A DNA stretch of 64,000 bases from Pseudomonas sp. GM48 (GTDB lineage: Bacteria > Pseudomonadota > Gammaproteobacteria > Pseudomonadales > Pseudomonadaceae): contig NZ_AKJM01000125.1 of the NCBI RefSeq assembly GCF_000282335.1, forward strand, positions 32,260 through 96,259, written 5' to 3'. A program made the position numbers and the translations under genes. Positions 50,927 through 59,397 of this stretch are shown piece after piece (within the stretch, counting starts at the first letter, position 1; each line of letters opens with the position of its first letter). The notes under the pieces are model-generated. The model had not been told where the DNA came from. It was given only the letters and a program-made list of their open reading frames with translations, and did no database searches.

Positions 50927-51015
50927 TAGCCGATTATTCGCGGAACAATCCTTCGGGCTGGCATACTGGGCGACTTTTCGGGCCTGGTGCCTGATTCAGC
51001 CTTTGAGGAATACCG

Positions 51016-51495
51016 GTGAAAAAAATCGCAGTGTTCGCCGACGTCCAAAACCTCTACTACACCGTGCGTCAGGCCTATGGTTGCCATTTCAACTACGCCG
51101 CGCTGTGGGCTGACATCAGCAAACAGGGCGAAATTGTCGAAGCCTACGCCTACGCCATCGACCGTGGCGACAGCAAACAGCAGCAGTTCCAGCAGATCCT
51201 GCGCAACCTCGGTTTCACCGTGAAGCTCAAGCCTTACATCCAGCGCAGCGATGGTTCGGCCAAGGGCGACTGGGACGTGGGCATCACCCTCGACATCATG
51301 GATGCCGCCGATCATGTCGACGAAATCGTGCTGGCCTCCGGCGATGGCGATTTCGACATGCTGCTCGAACGCATCATCAGCAAACACGGCGTGCAAGCGG
51401 TGGCCTACGGCGTACCGGGCCTGACGGCCAACTCGCTGATCCGCGCCGCCAGCCGCTACGTGCCGATCGAAGGCGCGTTGCTGCTCAAGAATTGA
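51016..51495 (+). CDS. NYN-domain (LabA-like) protein
   Basis: A 159-residue single-domain NYN/LabA protein of the PIN-like nuclease superfamily. The conserved acidic residues are present: KKIAVFADVQNLYYTVR (first Asp and Asn), KGDWDVGITLDIM (Asp) and VLASGDGDFDMLLERI (Asp-Gly-Asp), followed by TANSLIRAASRYVPIE. These would bind divalent metal, so RNase activity is plausible but unproven for this branch. The start is fixed by the family N-terminus. It lies 22 bases before a DEDDh exonuclease gene, suggesting a two-gene nuclease operon. Confidence 0.9.
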   Translation: MKKIAVFADVQNLYYTVRQAYGCHFNYAALWADISKQGEIVEAYAYAIDRGDSKQQQFQQILRNLGFTVKLKPYIQRSDGSAKGDWDVGITLDIMDAADHVDEIVLASGDGDFDMLLERIISKHGVQAVAYGVPGLTANSLIRAASRYVPIEGALLLKN

Positions 51496-51517
51496 TTTTT
51501 ACGGAGTTGAACCAGGT

Positions 51518-52123
51518 TTGGAACGCATAGCAGTCATCGACTTTGAAACCACCGGGATCTCCCCGAGCAGCAGCTGCCGGGCCACGGAAATTGCCGTGGT
51601 AATCCTTGAGCAGGGGCGCATCGTCGAGCGTTACCAAAGCCTGATGAACGCCGGCGTGCGTGTCCCGGCCTTCATCGAGCAGCTCACCGGCATCAGCAAC
51701 GCCATGCTGCGCACCGCGCCCTCGGCGGAGCAAGTGATGAACGAGGTTAATGAATTCGTCGGCTGCACTCCGTTGCTCGCGCACAACGCGGCATTCGACC
51801 AGAAGTTCTGGGACTTCGAACTGGGGCGAATCAAACGCACCCGATTGCAGAACTTTGCCTGCTCGCTGCTTTTGGCCCGGCGCCTGATGCCCGCCGCGCC
51901 GAACCACAAACTCGGCACCCTCACCACGTTTGCCAACCTGCCCCACACCGGCAAGGCCCACCGGGCCATGGCCGATGCCGAGATGGCGGCCAACCTGATG
52001 GCGCACCTGGAGAAAGAGTTGCTCCAGAAGCATGGCTTGCGCGAGCTGTCCCATGATTTGCTGTGCAAGTTGCAGAAGGTCCCGGCGGCGAAAGTGGGCG
52101 AACATCTCAAGCGCTATCGCTGA
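51518..52123 (+). CDS. DEDDh 3'-5' exonuclease (DnaQ-like)
   Basis: A 201-residue exonuclease-domain protein related to the proofreading subunit DnaQ and to RNase T. The DEDDh residues are visible: Exo I IAVIDFETTG (Asp, Glu), Exo II PLLAHNAAFDQKFWD (Asp) and Exo III AHRAMADAEMAANLM (His, Asp). It starts at a TTG (51518; protein MERIAVIDF) with GGAG 11 bases upstream; I see no ATG or GTG in frame near it. It lacks polymerase-binding or UvrC-type domains, so it may act alone on DNA or RNA ends. The neighbour upstream is the NYN gene. Confidence 0.9.
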   Translation: MERIAVIDFETTGISPSSSCRATEIAVVILEQGRIVERYQSLMNAGVRVPAFIEQLTGISNAMLRTAPSAEQVMNEVNEFVGCTPLLAHNAAFDQKFWDFELGRIKRTRLQNFACSLLLARRLMPAAPNHKLGTLTTFANLPHTGKAHRAMADAEMAANLMAHLEKELLQKHGLRELSHDLLCKLQKVPAAKVGEHLKRYR

Positions 52124-52146
52124 TCCCGAACTCACCACAAATCCCC

Positions 52147-52236
52147 TGTGGGAGCGGGCTTGCTCGCGAAGGCTATTTTTCATTCAACATTGCTGTCGAC
52201 TGATGCACCGCTTTCGCGAGCAAGCCCGCTCCCACA
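52147..52236. repeat. REP pair, family A, outward order
   Basis: TGTGGGAGCGGGCTTGCTCG first and complement last, spacer with CATTCAACATTGCTGTCGAC. It lies between the convergent exonuclease and Lrp-type genes. Confidence 0.95.
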
Positions 52237-52259
52237 TGTGGTCTTCAGTGGTCTTGGGG

Positions 52260-52712
52260 TTATTTGCCATTCCCTTCGATATGCCCCAACGGCACCCGCT
52301 TCTCTATCGCACTCGACAGCACAATCGACGTCTTGCTGAACCCGAACGTGGCAATCCGGTTGATCAACTCTTCCAGCTCCGGCATTGAGCCCACCGCCGC
52401 TTGCATGATCACGCAGGGATCGCCGGTTACCCGATGGCATTCGGTCAATTGCGGGATTTTGATCAGGTCGTCGTAAGCTTTCTGGTTGCCGTGCTGGTTC
52501 AGGCGCAGTTCGATCACGCACTGGATCGGCAGGCCGAGCTTGGCCATGTCGACTTTCGCCTGATAACCGGTGATCACGCCGCTGGCTTCCAGTTTGGCCA
52601 CGCGCTCGGCCACGGCCGGGGCGGACAGGTTGACCTTGCGCGCCAGGTCCGCGTAGGACGCGCGACCGTTTTCCAGCAAGGCGCTGAGCAGCATGCGGTC
52701 GTATTTGTCCAT
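52260..52712 (-). CDS. Lrp/AsnC-family transcriptional regulator
   Basis: A 150-residue feast/famine regulator with N-terminal HTH (MDKYDRMLLSALLENGRASYADLARKVNLSAPAVAERVAKLEASGVITGY) and RAM domain (IQCVIELRLNQHGNQKAYDDLIKIPQLTECHRVTGDPCVIMQAAV). It differs clearly from the other Lrp-type protein at 34793. Divergent orientation from the YedA-like exporter (163 bases between starts) suggests that it controls that gene, a common regulator-exporter pairing for amino-acid efflux. No operator was identified with certainty in the gap. Confidence 0.92.
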   Translation of the reverse strand: MDKYDRMLLSALLENGRASYADLARKVNLSAPAVAERVAKLEASGVITGYQAKVDMAKLGLPIQCVIELRLNQHGNQKAYDDLIKIPQLTECHRVTGDPCVIMQAAVGSMPELEELINRIATFGFSKTSIVLSSAIEKRVPLGHIEGNGK

Positions 52713-52875
52713 GGGACGACTCCTGAAAATGGCTGACTTTCGAAAGCACGGTTTATTGCAAGAATCTCCGTGTTTTGAAAAGTGTACCGGTGCGATAAAC
52801 AGGTTTTGTAACTTATTTTCCGCCGTTGGCCTTTCTAGAATTGCCGTTCACTTGTCTTGCCTGCGAGCTGCCCCC

Positions 52876-53805
52876 ATGCCTGGCCCACGTCGCTTTCCCT
52901 TACCGCTGATCGCCGCCTTCTTCGCGCTGTACGTGATTTGGGGCTCGACCTATCTGGTGATTCGCATCGGTGTGGAATATTGGCCGCCGCTGCTGCTCGC
53001 CGGGATCCGTTTCGTCATCGCCGGGACCTTGATGTACGCCTTCCTGCGCTGGCGCGGGGCGCCGGCGCCGACCTGGGCGCAGTGGAAAGCGGCCGGGGTC
53101 ATCGGCGTGTTGCTGCTCGCCTGTGGTAATGGTGCGGTCAGTGTCGCCGAGCACACCGGTGTGGCTTCCGGTGTCGCCGCGTTGGCGGTGGCGACGGTGC
53201 CGCTGTTTACCTTGCTCTGTGGATATTTCTGGGGCGCGCGTAATACCCGTCTCGAATGGGCCGGGATTGTGCTCGGGTTGATCGGCATTGCCATGCTCAA
53301 TCTTGGCTCCAACCTGCAATCGAGTCCGTTGGGCGCGGCGTTGTTGATTTTCGCGGCAGCGACCTGGGCCTTCGGTTCGGTCTGGAGCAAACACCTGCCG
53401 CTGCCTCAAGGGGCGATGGCCAGTGCCGTGGAAATGCTGGTCGGCGGCGTGGTTCTGCTGATCGGCAGTGCGGTCAGCGGAGAACATCTGGAAAAGGTGC
53501 CGCCAATCGAAGGCTGGGCAGCCTTGGCGTACTTGACCGTGTTCGGTTCGATCATCGCCTTCAATGCCTACATGTACCTGTTGAAGCACGTGCGTCCGGC
53601 GGCGGCCACCAGTTATGCCTATGTCAACCCGGCGGTGGCGGTGTTGCTGGGGATCGTGTTCGTCGGTGAAACCATCGGCATCGAAGAAGCCCTGGCGATG
53701 GCGGTGATCATCAGTGCCGTGGTGCTGATCGGATTGCCGCAGTGGCGTCGGGCGCCGGTAAAGCCTGTGGTGACGGTGGTGCCGACAGAATCCCGTGTGA
53801 ATTAG
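52876..53805 (+). CDS. YedA-like EamA/DMT-family exporter
   Basis: A 309-residue transporter with ten predicted membrane segments in two EamA repeats: FFALYVIWGSTYLVIRIGVEYWPPLLLAGIRFVIAGTLMYAFL is the classic first repeat, and LGAALLIFAAATWAFGSVWSKHL begins the second. ATSYAYVNPAVAVLLGIVFVGE is the conserved end motif. The family exports amino acids or drugs and other small solutes. The start MPGPRRFPLPL at 52876 is chosen; the longer open frame runs through the divergent promoter region. It is probably controlled by the Lrp-type gene beside it. Confidence 0.9.
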   Translation: MPGPRRFPLPLIAAFFALYVIWGSTYLVIRIGVEYWPPLLLAGIRFVIAGTLMYAFLRWRGAPAPTWAQWKAAGVIGVLLLACGNGAVSVAEHTGVASGVAALAVATVPLFTLLCGYFWGARNTRLEWAGIVLGLIGIAMLNLGSNLQSSPLGAALLIFAAATWAFGSVWSKHLPLPQGAMASAVEMLVGGVVLLIGSAVSGEHLEKVPPIEGWAALAYLTVFGSIIAFNAYMYLLKHVRPAAATSYAYVNPAVAVLLGIVFVGETIGIEEALAMAVIISAVVLIGLPQWRRAPVKPVVTVVPTESRVN

Positions 53806-53870
53806 GGTAAACTGCGCGCCATTGCACATTCGTTTTGCACAACCGCGCTGAATTTTCCTACGGTACTCCC

Positions 53871-55211
53871 ATGACTTTCGCCACCCTTGGCCTGATCGAA
53901 CCCTTGCTGCGCTCCCTCGAGACGCTCGGCTACCAGACTCCGACGCCGGTTCAGGCGCAAGCCATTCCGGCGGTGCTGGCCGGTCGCGACCTGATGGCCG
54001 CCGCCCAGACCGGCACCGGCAAGACCGCCGGTTTCGCCCTGCCGCTGTTGCAACTGCTGGCGATGGAAGGGCCGAAAGTCACCGCCAACTCGGTGCGTGC
54101 ACTGATCCTGGTGCCGACCCGCGAGCTGGCAGAGCAGGTTCACGAAGCCGTGCGCCAGTACGCCGAGAACCTGCCGTTGCGCACCTACGCGGTGTACGGC
54201 GGCGTCAGCATCAACCCGCAAATGATGAAGCTGCGTAGCGGTGTCGACCTGCTAGTGGCGACCCCGGGCCGTCTGCTCGACCTGTTCCGCCAGAACGCTT
54301 TGAAGTTCAACCAGCTGCAAACCCTGGTGCTGGACGAAGCCGACCGCATGCTCGACCTGGGCTTTTCCGAGGAACTGGCGAACATTTACCGCGCGCTGCC
54401 GAAGAAACGTCAGACGCTGTTGTTCTCCGCGACCTTCTCCGATGACATTCGCCTGCTGGCCGGGCAAATGCTCAACGACCCGCTGAGTATCGAAGTCAGC
54501 CCGCGCAACGTGGCAGCCAACACCGTCAAGCAATGGATCGTGACGGTGGACAAGAAGCGCAAGCCGGAGCTGTTCGTGCACCTGATGCGCAAGGGCAAGT
54601 GGAAGCAGGTGCTGGTGTTCGCCAAGACCCGTAATGGCGTCGATGCGCTGGTGGAAAAACTCCAGGGCCTGGGCATCAATGCCGACGGTATCCACGGCGA
54701 CAAACCCCAGGCGACCCGTCAGCGCGCACTGGACCGTTTCAAGGCGAGTGAAGTGCAGATCCTGGTCGCCACCGACGTGGCCGCCCGTGGTCTGGACATC
54801 GAAGACTTGCCGTTGGTGGTCAACTTCGACCTGCCAATCGTGGCCGAGGACTACATCCACCGCATCGGTCGTACCGGCCGCGCGGGCTCGACCGGCGAAG
54901 CAATTTCCCTGGTGTGCGCCGATGAAGTGAATCTGCTGTCGGCCATCGAGATGCTGACCCGCCAGACGCTGACGCGGCAGAACGAGCCGGATTTCGAGCC
55001 AGAGCACCGGGTGCCGGACACCGATGCCAGTGGTCAGGTCGTCAAGAAGCCGAAGAAACCGAAGAAGCCGAAGGTTTCCGGCGGTGGCGGTGGTAAACGC
55101 AATCTGGGTAAGTGGGTGGATAGCGGAGAAGTTGCTCCGGCGGAGCCTTCGATCAAGCCTGTACGCAAAGTGCCGGTGTTCAATACTGGGCCGCGTAAGC
55201 GTAAGCCTTGA
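53871..55211 (+). CDS. rhlE: DEAD-box RNA helicase RhlE
   Basis: RhlE is an ATP-dependent RNA helicase of ribosome assembly and RNA turnover. The 446-residue protein has Q motif TFATLGLIEPLLRSLETLGYQTPTPVQAQAIP, Walker A AAQTGTGKT, DEAD (VLDEADRMLDLGF), SAT (FSATFSDD), VATDVAARGLDIEDLP and HRIGRTGRAG. The C-terminal tail is short and basic (KKPKKPKKPKVSGGGGGKRNLGKW), so this is the short RhlE1-like form rather than the long RhlE2-like one. The start MTFATLGL at 53871 is preferred. It is a single gene bounded downstream by a REP pair. Confidence 0.95.
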   Translation: MTFATLGLIEPLLRSLETLGYQTPTPVQAQAIPAVLAGRDLMAAAQTGTGKTAGFALPLLQLLAMEGPKVTANSVRALILVPTRELAEQVHEAVRQYAENLPLRTYAVYGGVSINPQMMKLRSGVDLLVATPGRLLDLFRQNALKFNQLQTLVLDEADRMLDLGFSEELANIYRALPKKRQTLLFSATFSDDIRLLAGQMLNDPLSIEVSPRNVAANTVKQWIVTVDKKRKPELFVHLMRKGKWKQVLVFAKTRNGVDALVEKLQGLGINADGIHGDKPQATRQRALDRFKASEVQILVATDVAARGLDIEDLPLVVNFDLPIVAEDYIHRIGRTGRAGSTGEAISLVCADEVNLLSAIEMLTRQTLTRQNEPDFEPEHRVPDTDASGQVVKKPKKPKKPKVSGGGGGKRNLGKWVDSGEVAPAEPSIKPVRKVPVFNTGPRKRKP

Positions 55212-55237
55212 TTACACGCAGCGTCTGTTAGGCCGCC

Positions 55238-55312
55238 TTCGCGAGCAAGCCCGCTCCCACAGGGGATTTGTGCACGACACAGATCCAGTGTGGGAGCGGG
55301 CTTGCTCGCGAA
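55238..55312. repeat. REP pair, family A, inward order
   Basis: TTCGCGAGCAAGCCCGCTCC first and complement last, spacer GGATTTGTGCACGACACAGA-TCCAG, almost identical to that at 60013. It lies between the convergent ends of rhlE and the flavoprotein gene. Confidence 0.95.
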
Positions 55313-55328
55313 GGGCGCGCCTCGGTCT

Positions 55329-56570
55329 TTAAGCCTGGCGCTGCAACCACTCCACAATCCCCAAACCCGCCGCTCGCCCACTGGCGAAACACGCAGTCAG
55401 CAGATAGCCGCCCGTCGGCGCTTCCCAATCAAGCATTTCCCCGGCGCAAAACACGCCAGGTATTTGCTTGAGCATCAATCGCTCATCCATCGCCTCGAAC
55501 AACACACCGCCAGCGCTGCTGATGGCCTCGTCCAGTGGACGGGTTTTCACCAGTGTCAGGGGCAATGCCTTGATCGCGTTCGCCAGCAAGGCCATATCGG
55601 CAAAGCACTCGACGCTGGTCAGTTCACGCAATAGCGCCGCTTTTACCCCATCGATGCCCAACTGACTGTGCAGGTGTTTGGCCATGGAGCGTGACCCCCG
55701 GGGTTTGCTCAATGCCGCCTGAATTTTATCCACAGGCCGGCCGGGCAGCAGGTCCAGATGAATCGTTGCCGAACCGTGCTGGTTGATTGCCTCGCGGATC
55801 GGTGCCGACAGGGCGTAGATCAAACTACCCTCGATTCCGGTGGCGGTGATCACACATTCGCCGAGCCGGGGCACGTCATCGTTCAGGCCGATGGCGATGT
55901 TTTTCAGCGGCGCGCCGGCGAATTTGCTGACCATCAATTCGCTCCAGGCCTGCACCTCGAAGCCGCAATTGCTCGGTTGCAACGGCGCCAGTCCTACGCC
56001 GTGTTGCTCCAGTGGCAGCATCCATGCACCGTCCGAGCCCAGGCGCGACCAACTGCCGCCACCGAGGGCGAGCAGGGTGGCCTCGGCTTGAACGGTTTTT
56101 TCGCCGTCCGGGCTGTCGATGCGCAAACCGCCACGCTCGTCCCAGCCGAGCCAGCGGTGGCGGGTGTGGATAACTACGCCGCTGTCGCGCAGGCGTTTGA
56201 GCCAGGCGCGCAGCAGCGGCGCGGCTTTCATATCGGTGGGGAACACCCGGCCGGAGCTGCCGATAAAGGTTTCGATGCCCAGGTTGTGAATCCACTGGCA
56301 CAACGCATCGGCACCGAAGCTGCGCAGCAGCGGCGCGATCTGCGGGGCACGTTCGGCGTAGCGCGAGAGAAACGCCGGGTAGGCTTCGGAATGAGTGATG
56401 TTCATACCGCCGACACCGGCCAGCAGGAATTTTCGCCCGACCGAAGGCATTCCGTCGTACAGGTCGACCTTGATCCCGGCCTGGCTCAACACTTCAGCGG
56501 CCATCAAACCGGCAGGGCCACCGCCGATGATGGCGACATTATGGGAGAGGGCTGACGAGGATTGAGTCAT
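55329..56570 (-). CDS. YhiN/HI0933-like FAD-dependent oxidoreductase
   Basis: A 413-residue flavoprotein of the TIGR03862/YhiN type. It has an N-terminal dinucleotide-binding motif VAIIGGGPAGLMAAEVLSQAGIKVDLYD, then VGRKFLLAGVGGMNITHSE and ALGGGSWSRLGSDGAW, and the C-terminal FAD-contacting GVFCAGEMLDWEAPTGGYLLTACFASGRAAG. The start MTQSSSALSHNVAIIGG at 56570 is preferred over a longer frame. No substrate is known for the family; the compact insert domain may bind nucleic acid or a cofactor precursor. It stands alone between two REP pairs. Confidence 0.9.
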   Translation of the reverse strand: MTQSSSALSHNVAIIGGGPAGLMAAEVLSQAGIKVDLYDGMPSVGRKFLLAGVGGMNITHSEAYPAFLSRYAERAPQIAPLLRSFGADALCQWIHNLGIETFIGSSGRVFPTDMKAAPLLRAWLKRLRDSGVVIHTRHRWLGWDERGGLRIDSPDGEKTVQAEATLLALGGGSWSRLGSDGAWMLPLEQHGVGLAPLQPSNCGFEVQAWSELMVSKFAGAPLKNIAIGLNDDVPRLGECVITATGIEGSLIYALSAPIREAINQHGSATIHLDLLPGRPVDKIQAALSKPRGSRSMAKHLHSQLGIDGVKAALLRELTSVECFADMALLANAIKALPLTLVKTRPLDEAISSAGGVLFEAMDERLMLKQIPGVFCAGEMLDWEAPTGGYLLTACFASGRAAGLGIVEWLQRQA

Positions 56571-56624
56571 GGAATGCGCTGCGGTCTGGCGGGATAAGCC
56601 GGGCATTCTATCAGCACAGCCCCA

Positions 56625-56714
56625 TGTGGGAGCGGGCTTGCTCGCGAAAGCGGCGTGTCAGCCAACATCAATTTTGACTGACAGATTGCATTCGCGAGCA
56701 AGCCCGCTCCCACA
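56625..56714. repeat. REP pair, family A, outward order
   Basis: TGTGGGAGCGGGCTTGCTCG first and complement last; spacer includes GTGTCAGCCAACATCAATTT and TGACTGACAG. It lies upstream of the flavoprotein gene and downstream of the deacetylase gene. Confidence 0.95.
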
Positions 56715-56805
56715 TTTGAGTTGTGGTGTGATTAAGGTCTGGTTAAAAAACAACCATCACTCTGTAGCCTATACGTAGTGTGCGCTGTAGGCCCTTTCAC
56801 TCAGG

Positions 56806-56840
56806 TTATCCACAGGCAGTTCCACAGGCATTGTGGGTAA
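56806..56840. other. cluster of DnaA-box-like 9-mers
   Basis: TTATCCACA at 56806-56814 is a perfect DnaA box on the plus strand; TTGTGGGTAA at 56831-56840 is a one-mismatch box on the minus strand, and CATCCACAA follows at 56843. They lie just past the 3' end of the deacetylase gene. I see no AT-rich unwinding element, so replication initiation here is unlikely. Confidence 0.4.
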
Positions 56841-56852
56841 AGCATCCACAAC

Positions 56853-57773
56853 TCAGTGACAACCTGATGACTGCCAGACGCGCTGGGCACTGTGATGAAG
56901 GATGCCGTGACGGCGGGCCAGGGCCTGGCGGTCCTTGCTGTAGCCGCCGCCGATCACCCCGACCACCGGAATGTCGCGGCCCAGGCAATGGCGCATCACG
57001 CTTTCATCGCGGGCGGCGACGCCTTCGTCTGTCAGCTTCAGATAACCCAGGGCGTCGTCCTTATGCACATCGACCCCGGCGTCATACAGCACCAGGTCCG
57101 GTTGGTAGAGCGGCAGCAGGTAGTTGAGCGCATCGTCCACCACTTTCAGGTAATCGGTATCACCCATGCCGTTGGGTAGCGGAATGTCCCAGTCACTTTC
57201 GGCCTTGCGTGCAGGAAAGTTCTTCTCGCAGTGCAGGGAAACGGTCACCGCTTCCGGGGTGTTGTGCAGTATTCGTGCAGTACCGTCGCCCTGATGCACG
57301 TCGCAATCGAAGATCAGCACCCGATTCACCCGGCCGCTTTCCAGCAGGTAATGGCTGATCACTGCCAGGTCATTGAAGATGCAGAACCCGGCCGGGTAGT
57401 CGTAGTGCGCGTGGTGGGTGCCGCCCGCCAGGTGACAGGCCAGGCCATGTTCCAGCGCCTGCTCGGCCGCCAGCAACGAGCCACCGACCGCCCGCACCGT
57501 GCGTCGGGCCAGGGCTTCGCTCCAGGGCAGGCCGAGGCGGCGCTGGTCTTCGCGGGACAATTCGCCACTCATGTAGCGTTCGATATACGAAGGGTCATGG
57601 GCGAGGGCGAGAATGTCTGCGGGACACAGATCAGGGCGCAGCAAGTCGACGTCACGGGTCAGGCCGCTGTCCACCAGGTGATCGCGCAGCAGGCGAAACT
57701 TGTCCATGGGGAAGCGGTGGTCCGCCGGAAACTCGGGGCTGTAGTCTTCGTGATAAATCAGCGGGAGCGGCAT
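56853..57773 (-). CDS. histone-deacetylase-like (class II) amidohydrolase
   Basis: A 306-residue zinc amidohydrolase of the HDAC/AcuC/polyamine-deacetylase superfamily. The start MPLPLIYHEDYSPEFPADHRFPMDKFRLLRDHLV (57773) is the family N-terminus. Active-site elements include HHAHYDYPAGFCIFNDLAV, the zinc ligands in IFDCDVHQGDGTA (Asp, His) and YDAGVDVHKDDALG (Asp), and GVIGGGYSKD near the end. In bacteria such enzymes remove acetyl groups from polyamines or proteins; the substrate here is unknown. The gene is divergent from the acetyltransferase gene at 57852, an intriguing pairing but possibly chance. Confidence 0.9.
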   Translation of the reverse strand: MPLPLIYHEDYSPEFPADHRFPMDKFRLLRDHLVDSGLTRDVDLLRPDLCPADILALAHDPSYIERYMSGELSREDQRRLGLPWSEALARRTVRAVGGSLLAAEQALEHGLACHLAGGTHHAHYDYPAGFCIFNDLAVISHYLLESGRVNRVLIFDCDVHQGDGTARILHNTPEAVTVSLHCEKNFPARKAESDWDIPLPNGMGDTDYLKVVDDALNYLLPLYQPDLVLYDAGVDVHKDDALGYLKLTDEGVAARDESVMRHCLGRDIPVVGVIGGGYSKDRQALARRHGILHHSAQRVWQSSGCH

Positions 57774-57851
57774 GATGATTTCATTCAGGAATGAGAGAAG
57801 GATCCTACCAGCGTTGTAGACTTGCGGCATGCAATCGGAGGGCGGGGAGCA

Positions 57852-58421
57852 ATGGAGCCAATACTGGAACTTGAAAGCGCTCGGCTGCTGTTGCGCCAGT
57901 GGCGTGATGAAGATTTGCCGGAGTTTGCGGCGATGTGTGCCGATCCGCAGGTGATGCGCTACTTCCCGGCGATCATGAGCCGACTGGAAAGCGCATCGTT
58001 GATCGGGCGAATCCGTGGTCATTTCGCCGAGCATGGTTTTGGTCTCTGGGCCTTGCAGCGAAAAGATTCCGGCCAGTTCATCGGGTTTACCGGGCTCAGC
58101 GTGGTCGGATTCGACGCGCCATTCACCCCCGCCACGGAAATCGGCTGGCGCCTGGCCCGCGAGCACTGGGGCCTCGGTTATGCCAGTGAAGCGGCGTGGA
58201 CCGCTCTGCGCTGCGGCTTCGACCGCTTACCGCTGAATGAGGTCGTGGCCTTCACGACGCAAACCAATCTGCAGTCGGAGAAAGTCATGCAGGCCATCGG
58301 CATGCACCATGATCCGGCGGATGACTTCGACCACCCGCGTCTCGACGCCGGTCACCCATTGCGTCGGCATGTGCTGTACCGCATCAGCCGTGAGCAATGG
58401 CTGCAAACCTTGCATGGATAA
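57852..58421 (+). CDS. GNAT-family (RimJ/RimL type) N-acetyltransferase
   Basis: A 189-residue acetyltransferase_3 protein: ILELESARLLLRQWRDEDLPEFAAMCADPQVMRYFPA at the N-terminus, then WRLAREHWGLGYASEAAWTALRCGF, the acetyl-CoA-binding V/I-x-x-x-W-G-x-G-Y-A-S-E-A motif, and VVAFTTQTNLQSEKVMQAIGMHHDPADDFDHP. This RimJ-like type often modifies protein N-termini or small amines. The ATG at 57852 with GGGGAG upstream is the chosen start. It is divergent from the deacetylase gene with 78 bases between and precedes tesB on the same strand after 106 bases. Confidence 0.9.
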   Translation: MEPILELESARLLLRQWRDEDLPEFAAMCADPQVMRYFPAIMSRLESASLIGRIRGHFAEHGFGLWALQRKDSGQFIGFTGLSVVGFDAPFTPATEIGWRLAREHWGLGYASEAAWTALRCGFDRLPLNEVVAFTTQTNLQSEKVMQAIGMHHDPADDFDHPRLDAGHPLRRHVLYRISREQWLQTLHG

Positions 58422-58527
58422 GCTGGCACGGACGTTTACAATGGCGACTATCTTGGCCGGTGCCAGAAACTGAATCGACCGTTGCAGCCAAGACTGCACG
58501 GCATTGTTTTGCGTGAGGAGAGTCTGA

Positions 58528-59397
58528 ATGAGCCAAGTGTTGGATGATCTGGTCGACCTGCTGAGTCTGGAACCGATCGAAGAAAACCTGTTCCGCGGTC
58601 GCAGCCAGGACCTGGGTTTTCGCCAGCTGTTTGGCGGCCAGGTGCTCGGCCAATCGCTGTCGGCGGCCAGCCAGACGGTTGAAGAGGCGCGCCATGTGCA
58701 CTCGATGCACGGCTACTTTTTGCGTCCGGGCGATGCCAAGTTGCCGGTGGTTTACTCCGTTGACCGCGTGCGCGATGGCGGCAGCTTCAGTACGCGCCGG
58801 GTGACCGCGATCCAGAAGGGCCACCCGATCTTCACTTGCAGCGCCTCGTTCCAGTACGACGAAGAAGGCTTCCAGCACCAGACCGAGATGCCACAGGTGG
58901 TCGGCCCGGAGAACCTGCCGTCGGAGCTGGAACTGACCCAGCAACGTGCACACCTGATCCCCGAGCACATGCGTGAAAAGCTGCTGTGTCCGAAGCCGAT
59001 CGAGTTCCGTCCGGTGACCGAGAAAGATCCGTACAACCCGCTGCCCTCCGATCCGATCAAGTACGTCTGGTTTCGCGCCGACGGTGCCCTGGCCGACTCG
59101 CCGGCGCTGCACAAGTATTTGCTGGCCTACGCATCGGATTTTGGCTTGTTGACCACCTCGATGCAGCCCCACGGCAAATCGGTGTGGCACAAGGACATGC
59201 AGGTCGCCAGCCTCGATCACGCACTGTGGTTCCACCAGGACTTGCGCGCCGATGACTGGTTGCTCTATGCGATGGACAGTCCGTGGGCCGGCAACTCCCG
59301 CGGGTTCTCCCGTGGCAGCGTGTTCAACCGCGCCGGGCAACTGCTGGCCTCGGTCACCCAGGAAGGCTTGATCCGTCACCGCAAGGATTGGGCATGA
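58528..59397 (+). CDS. tesB: acyl-CoA thioesterase II
   Basis: TesB hydrolyses medium- and long-chain acyl-CoAs to free fatty acid and CoA. The 289-residue double-hotdog protein begins MSQVLDDLVDLLSLEPIEENLFRGRSQDLGFRQLFGGQVLGQSL; the catalytic-site residues of the second hotdog lie in SLDHALWFHQDLRADDWLLYAMDSPWAGNSRGFSRGSVFNRAGQLLASVTQEGLIR. Length and motifs equal E. coli TesB. GAGGAGAG precedes the ATG. The stop overlaps the start of the HAD-phosphatase gene by four bases (ATGA), so the two are translated together. Confidence 0.96.
   Translation: MSQVLDDLVDLLSLEPIEENLFRGRSQDLGFRQLFGGQVLGQSLSAASQTVEEARHVHSMHGYFLRPGDAKLPVVYSVDRVRDGGSFSTRRVTAIQKGHPIFTCSASFQYDEEGFQHQTEMPQVVGPENLPSELELTQQRAHLIPEHMREKLLCPKPIEFRPVTEKDPYNPLPSDPIKYVWFRADGALADSPALHKYLLAYASDFGLLTTSMQPHGKSVWHKDMQVASLDHALWFHQDLRADDWLLYAMDSPWAGNSRGFSRGSVFNRAGQLLASVTQEGLIRHRKDWA

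Noticed and set aside
51016..52123. Phage-defence or toxin-antitoxin system from the nuclease pair
   Set aside because: No antitoxin-like partner, no mobile genes and no defence neighbours; both proteins look like stand-alone housekeeping enzymes.
55268..55634. Short open frames running through REP pairs
   Set aside because: They arise from the repeat itself and recur at other copies; no independent support.
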